Origin: Catenulispora sp. MAP5-51
Lineage (GTDB): Bacteria > Actinomycetota > Actinomycetes > Streptomycetales > Catenulisporaceae
DNA: 64,000 bases
Assembly (NCBI RefSeq): GCF_041261205.1
Contig: NZ_JBGCCH010000040.1
Coordinates: 1 to 64,000 of the forward strand
Reading direction: 5' to 3'
Shown here piece after piece: positions 23,845-32,978 of this stretch. Position numbers and translations under genes: made by a program. The notes beneath the pieces were generated by a model. It had not been told where the DNA came from, searched no databases, and was given only the letters and a program-made list of their open reading frames with translations. Position 1 is the first letter of the stretch. The number at the start of each line of letters is the position of its first letter.

Positions 23845-25875
23845 GTGGTGCGGATGGTTCCCAGCTCCCCGGCGAACTCCCCGACCGCGTCGACACCGGA
23901 GGTGAGCCCCGAGCGTGCGGCAGCCCTCGGCCGGCTGCAGTACCTGCTCGACTCGGCACGTCCGGTCGACATACCGGTCGTCGCGTCCGCGCTGTCGGAA
24001 GCCGAGCTCGCCGCGGTCGTCGAGGCCTCACGGGGCCGACTCAGCGCTCCGCTGCGCGAGTACGTCCTCGTCCATGGGCCCTCCCGCGCGCTGGTCGCGC
24101 TGGCCCGCCAAGTGCTGCTCCACGGCGACCGGGACAGATACACCATGGAACGTCTTCTGACGCGCTTCGACGAGGAAGTCGACGCGGTGTTCTTCGAGAA
24201 CGCGTCCTTCACGTTCAGGGAACGGGAGGCCCGCGACATCATCCTGCGAAGGCGCAAGGGACCCGACGGCCACGCCGTCATCGCTCCGCGGATCAAGCAG
24301 AAGCTGCTGGACGCCGTGACCGCAGCCGACGGCAAGCCCGGCGAGCCACTGATATCCCAGCTGGCCGTCGCCGACGATCCGGACCTGGTCCGGGCCCTGC
24401 TGCCGTTCGCCGGCCGGCTCAACGCGCGCCGGGCGGCGACCGTGATCGCGACCCTGGCGGCCCACGGCCTGAAGAAGGAGGCGAGACGGCATCGCGCGCT
24501 GTGGGCGGGCCGGGGTCGGGACTTCACCGTTCTGGGATTGCGGCGCTTCGCCAAGCCGTCGGCCAAATACGTGCCGCACGACAGGTTCGACTACGCGTGG
24601 AATCGCATGCCGACACCCCTGCCCGCGGACACATACGGCAGGTTCGTCGGCGCCGACCAGTCGCCGCCCTCGGCCGACCAACTCAAACGGATCCGCGATG
24701 CGGCGTTGTTCTCGCTGCGGACCGGGACCATGGCGGCCGCCGACGTCCTGGAGCACACCCGCCCGGCCGCGCTCACAGTCGCGCTGGCCGCCGGCGAGTC
24801 CGACGACCCCGAGCGGCCGGGGATGCGACGAGCCGCGAACGATATACGGGCCCTTATCGCCGAGCGCGCCGCTGAGCGGTTCGCCGATGACCCGAAGGGC
24901 TGGGCCCAAACCATCACCTGGGTGAACTACTACCAGGGCACCCTGCCCGAACTGCTCGCCGATCCGGATTCGGCCCGCGATCGGAGCATCTCGCAGCATT
25001 TCAGCTCCCGCCTGCACACCGACCTCGACGCCGCCAACGTCCTGCTCGCGATCGCGCCTCCCGACATCACCCGGCGCGCCCTGCTCACCGAGAACATGGA
25101 GGCCACCATCGCTGACCTGGCCGCTGGGACCCCGTTGCGCCGCGTACTGGTCGAGCACGTCCTCACCCGCGGCACCGTGCCACAGCGCCAACGACTGGCG
25201 GCCAACGAGGCCACCCCCGATTCGGTCCTGTCCCGCCTGCTGGAACGGTCGGAGAAGACAGACATCGCCATCACGGTCCTGCACCGCGAAGAGGTCGGCC
25301 GCGACGTCCGCGACATCGCGTGCACCAAAGCTCGGCGCGGACTCCCCCTGAAGAACTGGATCTCGGATCGCGCACACGACGATCCCGGAGCGGCGCTTCT
25401 GGCGCTGAGCGCCAAGGCCGACCATCCGGACTTCATCCTCAACGTCCTGCGCTTGACCATCAACGATTTCGACGGCGGCGGCCGGATCGCCGCCTACACG
25501 CTGCTGGCCGACGTTGTCGGCTTGGAGGCCGTATGGGCGCTGGAGCTGGAGACCACCGGAAACCTCGAGGCGATGGCACCCTATGTGCGCGCCACCATGG
25601 CCACCGGCGACACCGTGCCGCTGATCGAGGCGGCCCGCGAACACCCCTTCCGCTCGGCCGAAGCCGACGAAGTCCCGACCTCGCCGTCACGCACGGACGA
25701 AAGCCTCGATCGGCAGCTGGACCGACCGCTGGAGGACCTGATCCGCACCCGCCTCGACGGCCGCACCGACCGCTGGCTCGAGCTCCTCGATCTGTTGCAG
25801 GCCCGGCCTGAGGCTTCCGACGAAGAGCTCATCGCGGAATTCGACGCCGGCACCGCGGATCGTGGCGGGCTTTAG
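23845..25875 (+). CDS. Unrecognised 676-residue helical-repeat protein
   Basis: A large soluble protein without signal peptide, membrane segment or catalytic motif that I can name. It consists almost wholly of helix pairs; RQRLAANEATPDSVLSRLLE and the following HREEVGRDVRDIACTKARRG resemble leucine-rich-variant/HEAT-type solenoid units (about residues 455-510). An aromatic, conserved-looking middle (RRFAKPSAKYVPHDRFDYAW, about 232-251) interrupts the repeats. GTG at 23845 is taken as start, with GTG 23848 and ATG 23854 as alternatives. Its stop overlaps the stop of the convergent SnoaL-like gene by three bases. It follows a zone of broken genes, so it may be accessory DNA. A scaffold role is a guess only. 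Confidence 0.8.
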   Translation: MVRMVPSSPANSPTASTPEVSPERAAALGRLQYLLDSARPVDIPVVASALSEAELAAVVEASRGRLSAPLREYVLVHGPSRALVALARQVLLHGDRDRYTMERLLTRFDEEVDAVFFENASFTFREREARDIILRRRKGPDGHAVIAPRIKQKLLDAVTAADGKPGEPLISQLAVADDPDLVRALLPFAGRLNARRAATVIATLAAHGLKKEARRHRALWAGRGRDFTVLGLRRFAKPSAKYVPHDRFDYAWNRMPTPLPADTYGRFVGADQSPPSADQLKRIRDAALFSLRTGTMAAADVLEHTRPAALTVALAAGESDDPERPGMRRAANDIRALIAERAAERFADDPKGWAQTITWVNYYQGTLPELLADPDSARDRSISQHFSSRLHTDLDAANVLLAIAPPDITRRALLTENMEATIADLAAGTPLRRVLVEHVLTRGTVPQRQRLAANEATPDSVLSRLLERSEKTDIAITVLHREEVGRDVRDIACTKARRGLPLKNWISDRAHDDPGAALLALSAKADHPDFILNVLRLTINDFDGGGRIAAYTLLADVVGLEAVWALELETTGNLEAMAPYVRATMATGDTVPLIEAAREHPFRSAEADEVPTSPSRTDESLDRQLDRPLEDLIRTRLDGRTDRWLELLDLLQARPEASDEELIAEFDAGTADRGGL

Positions 25876-26306
25876 AACTCGGGAACCTCGTGCGGGACAT
25901 GGCCGAGTTGGCGCAGGAGACCATACAGATCCGTCTCACCCCAGAACTCGACGATCACCCCTTTCGCGAGCCGGTACGTCTTGCACACCGACATCGTCAC
26001 ATCGCGACCGGATCGGTCGTGGCGATAGGTGAGCGTGGCCGCGACAGTCACACGATCGTCTGCCGCGAAGAGGTCATCGATGCGCACACGACAGTCCGAC
26101 AGACCGGGCGAGAGCACCGAGCCCGCAGGATATTCGCGACCCTGGACGTGGGTTCCGGCGCCGTGCACTCGCACGTCCTCGGCCACGATCTGCTCGAACT
26201 CGCCGACCTGGCGGGTCTCGAAGACGCGCAAGTAGCGCAGCACGATCTCAGCGTTCTGAGCAGCGACATCATCAAGCGTGCGGATGGCATTCGCGGGAGC
26301 GTCCAT
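25872..26306 (-). CDS. SnoaL-like / NTF2-fold protein
   Basis: A 144-residue protein of the NTF2-like superfamily. The N-terminal helix pair (NAEIVLRYLRVFETRQVGEF), the EDVRVHGAG strand, and the late VIVEFWGETDLYGLLRQLG segment are typical of SnoaL-like polyketide cyclase/ester-cyclase relatives. It is the last gene of the uronate operon, 19 bases after the heparinase-like lyase gene, so it may act on a sugar-acid intermediate, but SnoaL-like proteins are too diverse for a reaction to be named. Its stop codon overlaps that of the convergent unknown gene. Confidence 0.8.
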   Translation of the reverse strand: MDAPANAIRTLDDVAAQNAEIVLRYLRVFETRQVGEFEQIVAEDVRVHGAGTHVQGREYPAGSVLSPGLSDCRVRIDDLFAADDRVTVAATLTYRHDRSGRDVTMSVCKTYRLAKGVIVEFWGETDLYGLLRQLGHVPHEVPEF

Positions 26307-26325
26307 TGCAAGACGCTATCCGACG

Positions 26326-28239
26326 TCAGCACACAGCCAAGCTCCACCTGAGCCTGCCGACCGGCCCGAGCCCGGTGACGTCGAGCTCCAGCCGGGTCAG
26401 GCGGTCGCCCCAGATGTCGGTGAGGTATGGATCGTCCAGTTCCCGCACGGTCGCGGTGAGTGGCACCGTCACCGGATCCCAGCGCAGGCGGGCCTTTCCG
26501 GCTCCTTCGAGCGCGGTGATCACTACCTGGTCTTCGCTCAGGTCCACCGCTCCGGCGACGATGAGGTGCAGGCGCGTCGGCTCCGGGTCGTCGGCCGCGT
26601 CGAGCTCCCACGCTTCGTCGACCGTGACCTGGCCGGTGGCGCGGTCGAGGCGGGCTTCGCGGCGCCAGCTGATGATGTCGGTCCGCGGGTAGGCTGCGGC
26701 GAGGTCGAGCGCGATCCCGGCGGCGGCGTCCTCGGCGAACGTGTCGACGTCGCGGGCCTGGAACTCGGCGCCGGCGGACTGCGGGGTGCCGCGGATCTCG
26801 GGGACGCTGTGCCACGAGCTCTGCATCGTCCAGATACCGTAGCGGTCGGGGCCGAAGGTCTGCGCGGTATACGTCGGGCGGCCCGGGTCGACGATCAGCG
26901 GGATGCCGTTGAGGGCCACGACGACGGTGCCGACGTCGTTGTGGTTGTGGTTCTCGCCGTTGTGGCCGCCTTTGAGGGCGAGGGTCAGGCCGTGGGAGGA
27001 GCCGGTGGCGCGGCGGGCCAGGAAGACCTGTGTCGATGGGAGCCAGACGTCGCGGGGAAGCGGCGCCGACACCGCCTCGGAGTCACCTGCCACCTCCGAC
27101 TCGCCCACAGCCCCCGACGCTCCCGCCGCACCTGCCACGGCCCAATCGGCGTCCGTCAGGGTCCGAAGAAACCACCCCAATCCCCCATCCACCCGAGCCA
27201 GCGGCTTCCCCGGCCGCCGATGGGTCGCCGCATAGGCCGCCGCCGACGCGTCCCCGGCCCGGCGAGCCGCGCGGTGCAGCGCGTCCCACGGCTGGACGGC
27301 CGTCGTGCGCGCCTGCCCATCGGCGAAGTTGAGGTGCCAGTCGCCGCCGAGGTGCATGCGGTGCGGGAAGGCGATCGTCTCGCGCAGTGAGTTCGGCAGG
27401 TCGCCGCCGAGTGCTCCGCCGCTCGCGTGGGCCAGGATGTCCAGCGCCTCCAGGGCCCGGCACGCCCCGAGCCACCAGTAGCCGGCGCCCTCGTCGATCG
27501 CGCCGTCGGGCGGGACGTCGGCCACGTACCGGTCCACGCCCTCGGCCGCCATGCCGACCACCCGGTTCCTGGCCTCGCCCTCGGGCATCAGGACCAGGCC
27601 GGCGACCAGGAGGTTGCCGTGGATCCAGGCGGTCCAGTTGTGCGCGTCGCCGTGCAGGCCGAGCCAGTGCCAGTCGCGGCGGGCGACGAAGGGCGTCAGT
27701 ACCCTGACGTCCACCTCGTGCCGCACGCGCGCCCGCAGGCCCGGTGCCCGCTCGTCGAGCTGCGCGCCGAGCAGGTGGTCGATCCACGCCAGCTGCGCGG
27801 CCACCTCGCCGGCCCCGAGGTCCAGGTAGGGCCGCGCGATGTCCGGCACCATCCCGCCACGCTCGAACACGTCGTCGTGCGCCGGCCAGCACCATGTGCT
27901 CTGCTCGCACAGTAGGCTCATCCCGTCCACGACCGCGTCGATCCACCCCGGCTCGAGCGTCACCGCGGCCATCACCGCCGCCCGGCTGAGCCGCTTGTCA
28001 CGCGCCCAGACCGCGTTCTCGTACTCGGTCCGGTCGCCGTCGCGGCGGAACCGGGCGAAGGCGCTGGCCAGCGGGACGGGCCACGGCCGAACCACGTCGG
28101 CCGCGGCCCGCTTGCGCACGGCAGCCAGCGTCGGCTGATCGAGACGCTCCGCCGACCACACACCGCGATCGCTCGCCGGCGGCACCGGCAACGAGTCCGA
28201 CGGCGCCGCCAACAGGCCTGCCGGTGTGCTGTTCGGCAT
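26326..28239 (-). CDS. Heparinase II/III-like polysaccharide or oligouronide lyase
   Basis: A 637-residue protein of the heparinase II/III family. The N-terminal half is an alpha/alpha toroid (HDDVFERGGMVPDIARPYLD, HGDAHNWTAWIHGNLL, then GAGYWWLGACRALEALDILA), and the C-terminal half is the beta-sandwich with the family signature GGHNGENHNHNDVGTVVVAL and GIPLIVDPGRPTY around residues 425-455, supplying the His/Asn that neutralise the uronate carboxylate. There is no signal peptide, so it should act in the cytoplasm on imported unsaturated or saturated oligouronides by beta-elimination. GAGGAG precedes ATG 28239. It lies in the pectin operon 77 bases after a GH28 gene. Substrate (galacturonide, glucuronide or alginate-like) is unproven. 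Confidence 0.88.
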   Translation of the reverse strand: MPNSTPAGLLAAPSDSLPVPPASDRGVWSAERLDQPTLAAVRKRAAADVVRPWPVPLASAFARFRRDGDRTEYENAVWARDKRLSRAAVMAAVTLEPGWIDAVVDGMSLLCEQSTWCWPAHDDVFERGGMVPDIARPYLDLGAGEVAAQLAWIDHLLGAQLDERAPGLRARVRHEVDVRVLTPFVARRDWHWLGLHGDAHNWTAWIHGNLLVAGLVLMPEGEARNRVVGMAAEGVDRYVADVPPDGAIDEGAGYWWLGACRALEALDILAHASGGALGGDLPNSLRETIAFPHRMHLGGDWHLNFADGQARTTAVQPWDALHRAARRAGDASAAAYAATHRRPGKPLARVDGGLGWFLRTLTDADWAVAGAAGASGAVGESEVAGDSEAVSAPLPRDVWLPSTQVFLARRATGSSHGLTLALKGGHNGENHNHNDVGTVVVALNGIPLIVDPGRPTYTAQTFGPDRYGIWTMQSSWHSVPEIRGTPQSAGAEFQARDVDTFAEDAAAGIALDLAAAYPRTDIISWRREARLDRATGQVTVDEAWELDAADDPEPTRLHLIVAGAVDLSEDQVVITALEGAGKARLRWDPVTVPLTATVRELDDPYLTDIWGDRLTRLELDVTGLGPVGRLRWSLAVC

Positions 28240-28316
28240 GCTTCTCCTCGTCGTAGGCGGCCATCATCCCGCCTCGACGGTCACCGATCAGCTGGTTATC
28301 GCCGCGGCCGACGTCC

Positions 28317-29801
28317 TCACAGTGCCGGGTAGCTCGGGAACGAGCACGAAGGCACGCTGCCGCTCCCCGATGTCGCAGTCACCGTGACCCCGGTACCCGT
28401 CGGTGTCAGGGTACTGTTGTAGGTCTGCACCGCCGCGTACTCCGCAGTGCTCTTCGACACGTCCAGGTGCACGTTCTCCAGCGTCACCCCCAGCGGGTGC
28501 GAAGAGTTGTACCCGTTGAGCACCGACGTCGCGCTGGAGCTGGAGGACGTGGCCAGAACCCCGTTGATGACGATGCCGGTGAACGACGGGATCGAGGACC
28601 CGCTCCCGCTGCTGTAGTGCGTGTCCAGCACGATCGGCGCCTTCATCCCGCTCAGGCAGATGTTCGAGTACGTCACCTGCGTGACCACCCCGCCGTTGCT
28701 CGCCGAGCTCTTGATCCGGATCCCGTTGTCGCTGCTGCTGGTGATGCCGGAGCTGTCCACACCGTTGAGCGTGTCGTTCGCGAACAGGACGTTCTTCACC
28801 CCGCCGTTGGTCTCGCTGCCGATCGAGATACCGTGCGTGCCCCAGAAGGCGTCGTTCCGGATGGTCATGTTCGACGCGGCGCTGCCGCCCTTGATCGCGA
28901 TGCCGTCGTCGCCGTCCTGGATGAAGGAGTCCGCGATGGTGACGTTCGTGGCGCCGGAGGGGTCGATGCCGTCGGTGTTGCGGGCATCGGCCGGCGTCTT
29001 GATCCGCACGCCCCAGGCCGTGAACCCGTTGCCGCCCTTGTAGACGACGTGGAAGTTCGGCGAGTCCACCAGGTTCACGTGGTACATCGTGAAGTCGTTC
29101 GAGGAGTCGGCCTCGATCAGGCGTGGGTTCTGCTGGTCCTTGCTCTGCGACTTCGCCTGGTCGGCCAACTGCCACCAGGTGGTCGAGGACCCCAGGATGC
29201 CGGTGTCGCCGCGGCCGTCGATCGTGCCCTGGTGGCCGGAGGAGTTCTGCACGCCTTCGATACCGGCGTTCGCACCGGACACCTGGATCAGCGGCTTGCA
29301 TCCGCCCTCGGAGGTGGCCAGGGTGCCGCAGGTCGGCTTGCCGGAGACCTGATAGTTCGCCGGATTGCGGGAGCCGTACAAGGTCGCGCCGCTGTCGATC
29401 AGCAGGACCTCCCCGGCGTGGACGGTCAGCGGGCCGCTGAGGAAGGCGCTGTTCGAGCCGGAGGCGACCAGCTTCACCGCGACGGTTCCGCTGCTGCCGG
29501 CGCATGAATCCAGCTTCTGCTGGATCCGCGAGGTGTCCGGCGGATTCGATTCCTGGGAGGAGGAGAAGGTGCGGCCGGAGATCGTCAGCTGTGCCGACAC
29601 CGTGGCGCAGACGGTGCTCGGAACGCTCGGCTCGGAGACACTGCGGCTGTCGCCGGTGGCCAGCGTGGCGGATGCCCTGCCGGCCGGCGCGGCCGAGGCC
29701 GGGGCGTCGAGCAGGAACGTCGCCGCCGCCGCGACGGCGACGCTGGGGGTCAGGCACCAGATCCCGATGGCACGGATCCGGCGTGCGGTTCGTGGGGACA
29801 T
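28317..29801 (-). CDS. Secreted GH28 polygalacturonase-type glycoside hydrolase
   Basis: A 494-residue secreted pectinase. Signal: MSPRTARRIRAIGIWCL with a following hydrophobic stretch and an ASA cut near residue 37. The right-handed beta-helix carries all GH28 landmarks: NTDGIDPSG, QDGDDGIAIKGG (catalytic Asp pair), GTHGISIGSE (the G-x-H-G site) and GIRIKSSA (substrate-binding R-I-K). It would hydrolyse alpha-1,4 galacturonan outside the cell. The start follows GGAAGGA at 10 bases. It lies four bases after the uronate dehydrogenase gene in the same operon. Confidence 0.93.
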   Translation of the reverse strand: MSPRTARRIRAIGIWCLTPSVAVAAAATFLLDAPASAAPAGRASATLATGDSRSVSEPSVPSTVCATVSAQLTISGRTFSSSQESNPPDTSRIQQKLDSCAGSSGTVAVKLVASGSNSAFLSGPLTVHAGEVLLIDSGATLYGSRNPANYQVSGKPTCGTLATSEGGCKPLIQVSGANAGIEGVQNSSGHQGTIDGRGDTGILGSSTTWWQLADQAKSQSKDQQNPRLIEADSSNDFTMYHVNLVDSPNFHVVYKGGNGFTAWGVRIKTPADARNTDGIDPSGATNVTIADSFIQDGDDGIAIKGGSAASNMTIRNDAFWGTHGISIGSETNGGVKNVLFANDTLNGVDSSGITSSSDNGIRIKSSASNGGVVTQVTYSNICLSGMKAPIVLDTHYSSGSGSSIPSFTGIVINGVLATSSSSSATSVLNGYNSSHPLGVTLENVHLDVSKSTAEYAAVQTYNSTLTPTGTGVTVTATSGSGSVPSCSFPSYPAL

Positions 29802-29805
29802 GCGG

Positions 29806-30624
29806 TCAGGTCCTTCCGTTGGCTGTCATGCGTCCGCCGACGAAGCGGAGGTCGGGATCGCCGTCGGGCAAAGGCCCGTGCTCGGCGAGGATTTCCTGTG
29901 CGAACACCTCGGCGTCGTCCTGCGGCCGATAGCCCAGGGCGAGCGCCGGAGCCAGGTCCCACCAGGCGCGGGTATTCGCCGAGATGCCGTACAGCACCTG
30001 GAAGCCGAAGGACGGCGCGTGCAGTAACGCATCGATCAGCCGCACCGTGTCGCCCGGGCTCAGCCAGGTGGCCAGGCCCCGCTCCCCCGGCGGCCGGTCG
30101 AAGCAGCTGCCGATCCGCACGGCCGCGACGTCCATGCCGTACCGGTCGGCGTAGAACGAACCCAGCGCCTCGCCGAAGACTTTCGTAACCCCGTACAGGG
30201 AATCCGGGCGCGTTCTGACCTCGGTGGTCAGCAGCGAACCGGTCGCGTGGAACCCGACCGCGTGGTTGCTGCTCGCATAGACGACGCGCGCCACGCCGGC
30301 CCGCCGCGCCGCTTCGAACACCTGGTAGGTCCCGTCGATGTTCGCCGGCAGCAGGTCGGCGAACGCGGCCTCGGTGGGGATGCCCGCCAGGTGCACGACG
30401 GTCTCTACGCCGGTCATAGCTTCCTGAAGCGCCTCGGAGTCGGCCACATCAGCGATGTCCGCGATCGTCCAGGGCAGCCCGTCGGGCTCGACCGGTCCGA
30501 CCAGGTCCAGGCAGCGCAGACGCCAGCCCAGCGGCGGCAGGCCGGAGCGCAGAAGGCTGCCGATCCGGCCGGCCGCGCCGGTCACGAGGACCGAGCTCGG
30601 GACCGGACTCAGGACCGAGCTCAC
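29806..30624 (-). CDS. udh: Uronate dehydrogenase
   Basis: A 272-residue NAD-dependent SDR enzyme that oxidises galacturonate or glucuronate to the aldarolactone. The Rossmann motif is VTGAAGRIGS (Gly16-Gly22), the active site SSNHAVGF with Ser118-Ser119 and YGVTK with Tyr144 and Lys148; the SNH and SFxxRPP-like segment (GSCFDRPPGE) are typical of bacterial uronate dehydrogenases. The GTG start overlaps the stop of the upstream GH28 gene by four bases (GTGA). Setting between two polygalacturonases and upstream of a fusion of dehydratase genes supports an oxidative galacturonate pathway. Confidence 0.88.
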   Translation of the reverse strand: MSSVLSPVPSSVLVTGAAGRIGSLLRSGLPPLGWRLRCLDLVGPVEPDGLPWTIADIADVADSEALQEAMTGVETVVHLAGIPTEAAFADLLPANIDGTYQVFEAARRAGVARVVYASSNHAVGFHATGSLLTTEVRTRPDSLYGVTKVFGEALGSFYADRYGMDVAAVRIGSCFDRPPGERGLATWLSPGDTVRLIDALLHAPSFGFQVLYGISANTRAWWDLAPALALGYRPQDDAEVFAQEILAEHGPLPDGDPDLRFVGGRMTANGRT

Positions 30625-32021
30625 TGCGGGACTCCGTCGATCACCACGTCGGTCAGTCGCAGGTCACTGCTGTTCGTCGCGACGTTGGCGGTGGTGAGCG
30701 GGCCGGTGACGGTGACGTCCCGCAGCCGGACGGTGCCGACCGGGTCGGTCGGGTAGCCGGCGATGTCCCAGCCCTGGGTCGCGGCGGCGACCGTCCAGTG
30801 GCTGAGGTTGATGTCGGTGACGGTCGGCGGGTAGGTGCCGGTGTTGCCCTCGCCGTAGTTGAAGTCGATGAGCAGCAACGGTCCGCCGATGGCGCTCACG
30901 TTCACGCGCCAGACGTGGCTGCCCTCGATGAACCCGCCTCGCACCGAGTTGGTCTTCAACCGGTGCCCGGCTTGCAGGCCGGTGCTGGTCATCGTCAGGT
31001 CCCTGGCATAGACCTCGCGGACGCCGCCGGTCATCTCGCTGCCGATGGTGATGCCGCCGTGGCCGTCGGCGAAGGTGCTGTTCTGGATGACGACGTTCTG
31101 GCAGGGGACGTCGACGCGGCGGCCGTCGGCGTCGCGGCCGGACTTGATGGCCACGCAGTCGTCGCCGACGTCGAAGGACATGCCGTCGATCAGGACGCCG
31201 TCGCAGGACTCGGGGTCGCAGCCGTCGGTGTTGGGGCCGGTCGAGGCGACGGTGACGTCGCGGATCGTCACGTCGTGGCACAGGGTCGGGTGCAGGTGCC
31301 AGAACGGCGAGTTGCGCAGCGTCACGCCCTCGATCAGGACGCGTTCGCACTTGTAGGGCTCGATGAAGGTCGGTCGGAAGTGGTACTTGGTGCCGTCGCG
31401 CCGGGCGACCGGGAGGCCGGCGTTCACACTGGCTTCGAAGGTGGCGAAGTCGGCGTCGCCCTGCTTCTTCCAGGCCCACCAGTTGGCGGTCGACGCTTGG
31501 CCGTCGAGCACACCTTTACCGGTAACACAGACATCGTGTTCGCCGTAGGCGTAGATCAGCGGCGAGTAGTTCATCAGCTCGATGCCCTGCCAGCGGCTGT
31601 AGACCGTGGGCAGGTAGGCGTTCGGGTCTGTGGCGAACAGTAGGGTGGCGCCTTCGGCGAGGTGCAGGTCGATGTGGGAGGCGAGGCGGATCGGGCCGGT
31701 GGTCCAGGTCCCGGGCGGGACGACCACGCGGCCGCCGCCCTTCGCCGACGCCGCGCTGATAGCGGCGTTGATGCTGTCGCCGTGGTCGGTGATGAGGAAG
31801 TCCCGGCGCGGGATACGGGGTCGTTCGATGGAGCGCACGATCCGGTCGGCGGCGCGGTCCGCAGCCTTGTCAGCGGCTTGATCGGTATCGCATTTCGGGC
31901 TCGTGGCGGCGCGCACCGCCGGGCTCAGCGCGCCGGTGAGCGCGACGGTCCCGCCGACGGCGGCCAGGCGCAGCACGTCACGTCGGCTGGCGGGCTCCCG
32001 GCGGCTTGTGGGCTCGGGCAT
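30621..32021 (-). CDS. Tat-exported GH28 glycoside hydrolase (exo-polygalacturonase-like)
   Basis: A 466-residue GH28 enzyme with a twin-arginine signal (SRRDVLRLAAVGGTVALTGA, about residues 12-31). Motifs: NTDGCDPESC, VGDDCVAIKSGRD (catalytic Asp pair), GHGGITIGSEMTGG, and RLKTNSVRGG. The Cys in NTDGCDP and the SGRD extension are features of plant-type and bacterial exo-acting GH28 enzymes, so it may release galacturonate from chain ends and complement the other GH28. GAGG lies six bases before ATG; the gene starts 18 bases after the second permease gene. Confidence 0.92.
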   Translation of the reverse strand: MPEPTSRREPASRRDVLRLAAVGGTVALTGALSPAVRAATSPKCDTDQAADKAADRAADRIVRSIERPRIPRRDFLITDHGDSINAAISAASAKGGGRVVVPPGTWTTGPIRLASHIDLHLAEGATLLFATDPNAYLPTVYSRWQGIELMNYSPLIYAYGEHDVCVTGKGVLDGQASTANWWAWKKQGDADFATFEASVNAGLPVARRDGTKYHFRPTFIEPYKCERVLIEGVTLRNSPFWHLHPTLCHDVTIRDVTVASTGPNTDGCDPESCDGVLIDGMSFDVGDDCVAIKSGRDADGRRVDVPCQNVVIQNSTFADGHGGITIGSEMTGGVREVYARDLTMTSTGLQAGHRLKTNSVRGGFIEGSHVWRVNVSAIGGPLLLIDFNYGEGNTGTYPPTVTDINLSHWTVAAATQGWDIAGYPTDPVGTVRLRDVTVTGPLTTANVATNSSDLRLTDVVIDGVPQ

Positions 32022-32039
32022 GTCAGGCCTCTTTCGTGG

Positions 32040-32978
32040 TCAGTCTGCGGACCTCGCGACCAACTGGGTCGGGTTCACGAAGCGCAGCGCGATCAGGAGC
32101 AGCACCGCCATGGAGCCGGTATAGACCACGGCCATGGCGTCGATGGACTGGGTCGAGCGGATGCCGGCGGAGTTCACGGCCGAGAACAGGGTCACCACCA
32201 GCGTCTGACTGCTGGGTCCGGAGGTGAGGAAGGTCAGCTCGAACATGCCGAAGGTGCGTACCAGCACCAGGATCCCGGCGGCCAGCATGCCCGGCAGCAG
32301 CAGCGGTCCGAGGATCCGTCCGAGGACGGTGTGCGTCCGGGCCCCGCACACCCGCGCGGCGGCCTCGATCCGCGGGTCGATCTGTTCGATGAACGGCGTC
32401 ATGGTGAACACCACGAACGGGATCGAGGGCACCAGGTTGGCCAGGATGACGCCGGTCAGCGTCCCGGCCAGGTGCACCTTGTAGAGCATGGTGGCCAGCG
32501 GGATGCCGTAGGCGATCGGCGGTACGAGGATCGGCAGGATGAACAGCAGGTTCAGCGCCTTCTTGCCGGGGAAGTCGCGCCGGGCCAGCGCATAGGCGGC
32601 GGGCACGCCGAGCGCCAGCGAGATCGCGACGACCAGGAGAGTCACCTCGAGCGTGACGCCCAAGACGTGGCCGAGGCTGAACTCCTTCCAGGCGTCGGTA
32701 TACCAGTGGCTGGTCCAACCGCCGGGAAGCCAGGAGTCGAACCAGCGGCTGCCGAAGGAGTTCAGGAGCACGCTGGCGATGACGCCGGCCAGGTTGAGGA
32801 GGAAGAAGGCGAGGACGGCCCAGGTGAGCCAGGTGCCGGGGCGGAGGGCGAGGTGGCGGGGGCGGTCGGCGGCGAGCCCGGGAGCGGGCAGGCCTGAGCC
32901 GGCCGGACCTGGTTCGGCCAAGCCTGGCGGGCCTGCCGGGCCAGCTGGCTCGGGCAGCGATTCGGTCGGAGTACTCAT
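32040..32978 (-). CDS. ABC transporter permease (binding-protein-dependent, PotC/CysW-like)
   Basis: A 312-residue inner-membrane permease with a long Pro/Gly/Ala-rich N-terminal tail (about 45 residues) followed by six hydrophobic segments. The EAA-type cytoplasmic loop is IDPRIEAAARVCGARTHTVL, then GRILGPLLLPGM. The fold belongs to the spermidine/iron/sulfate class more than to the CUT1 sugar class. The ATG overlaps the stop of the first permease gene by four bases. Together with the next three genes it should import a pectin-derived solute. Confidence 0.88.
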   Translation of the reverse strand: MSTPTESLPEPAGPAGPPGLAEPGPAGSGLPAPGLAADRPRHLALRPGTWLTWAVLAFFLLNLAGVIASVLLNSFGSRWFDSWLPGGWTSHWYTDAWKEFSLGHVLGVTLEVTLLVVAISLALGVPAAYALARRDFPGKKALNLLFILPILVPPIAYGIPLATMLYKVHLAGTLTGVILANLVPSIPFVVFTMTPFIEQIDPRIEAAARVCGARTHTVLGRILGPLLLPGMLAAGILVLVRTFGMFELTFLTSGPSSQTLVVTLFSAVNSAGIRSTQSIDAMAVVYTGSMAVLLLIALRFVNPTQLVARSAD

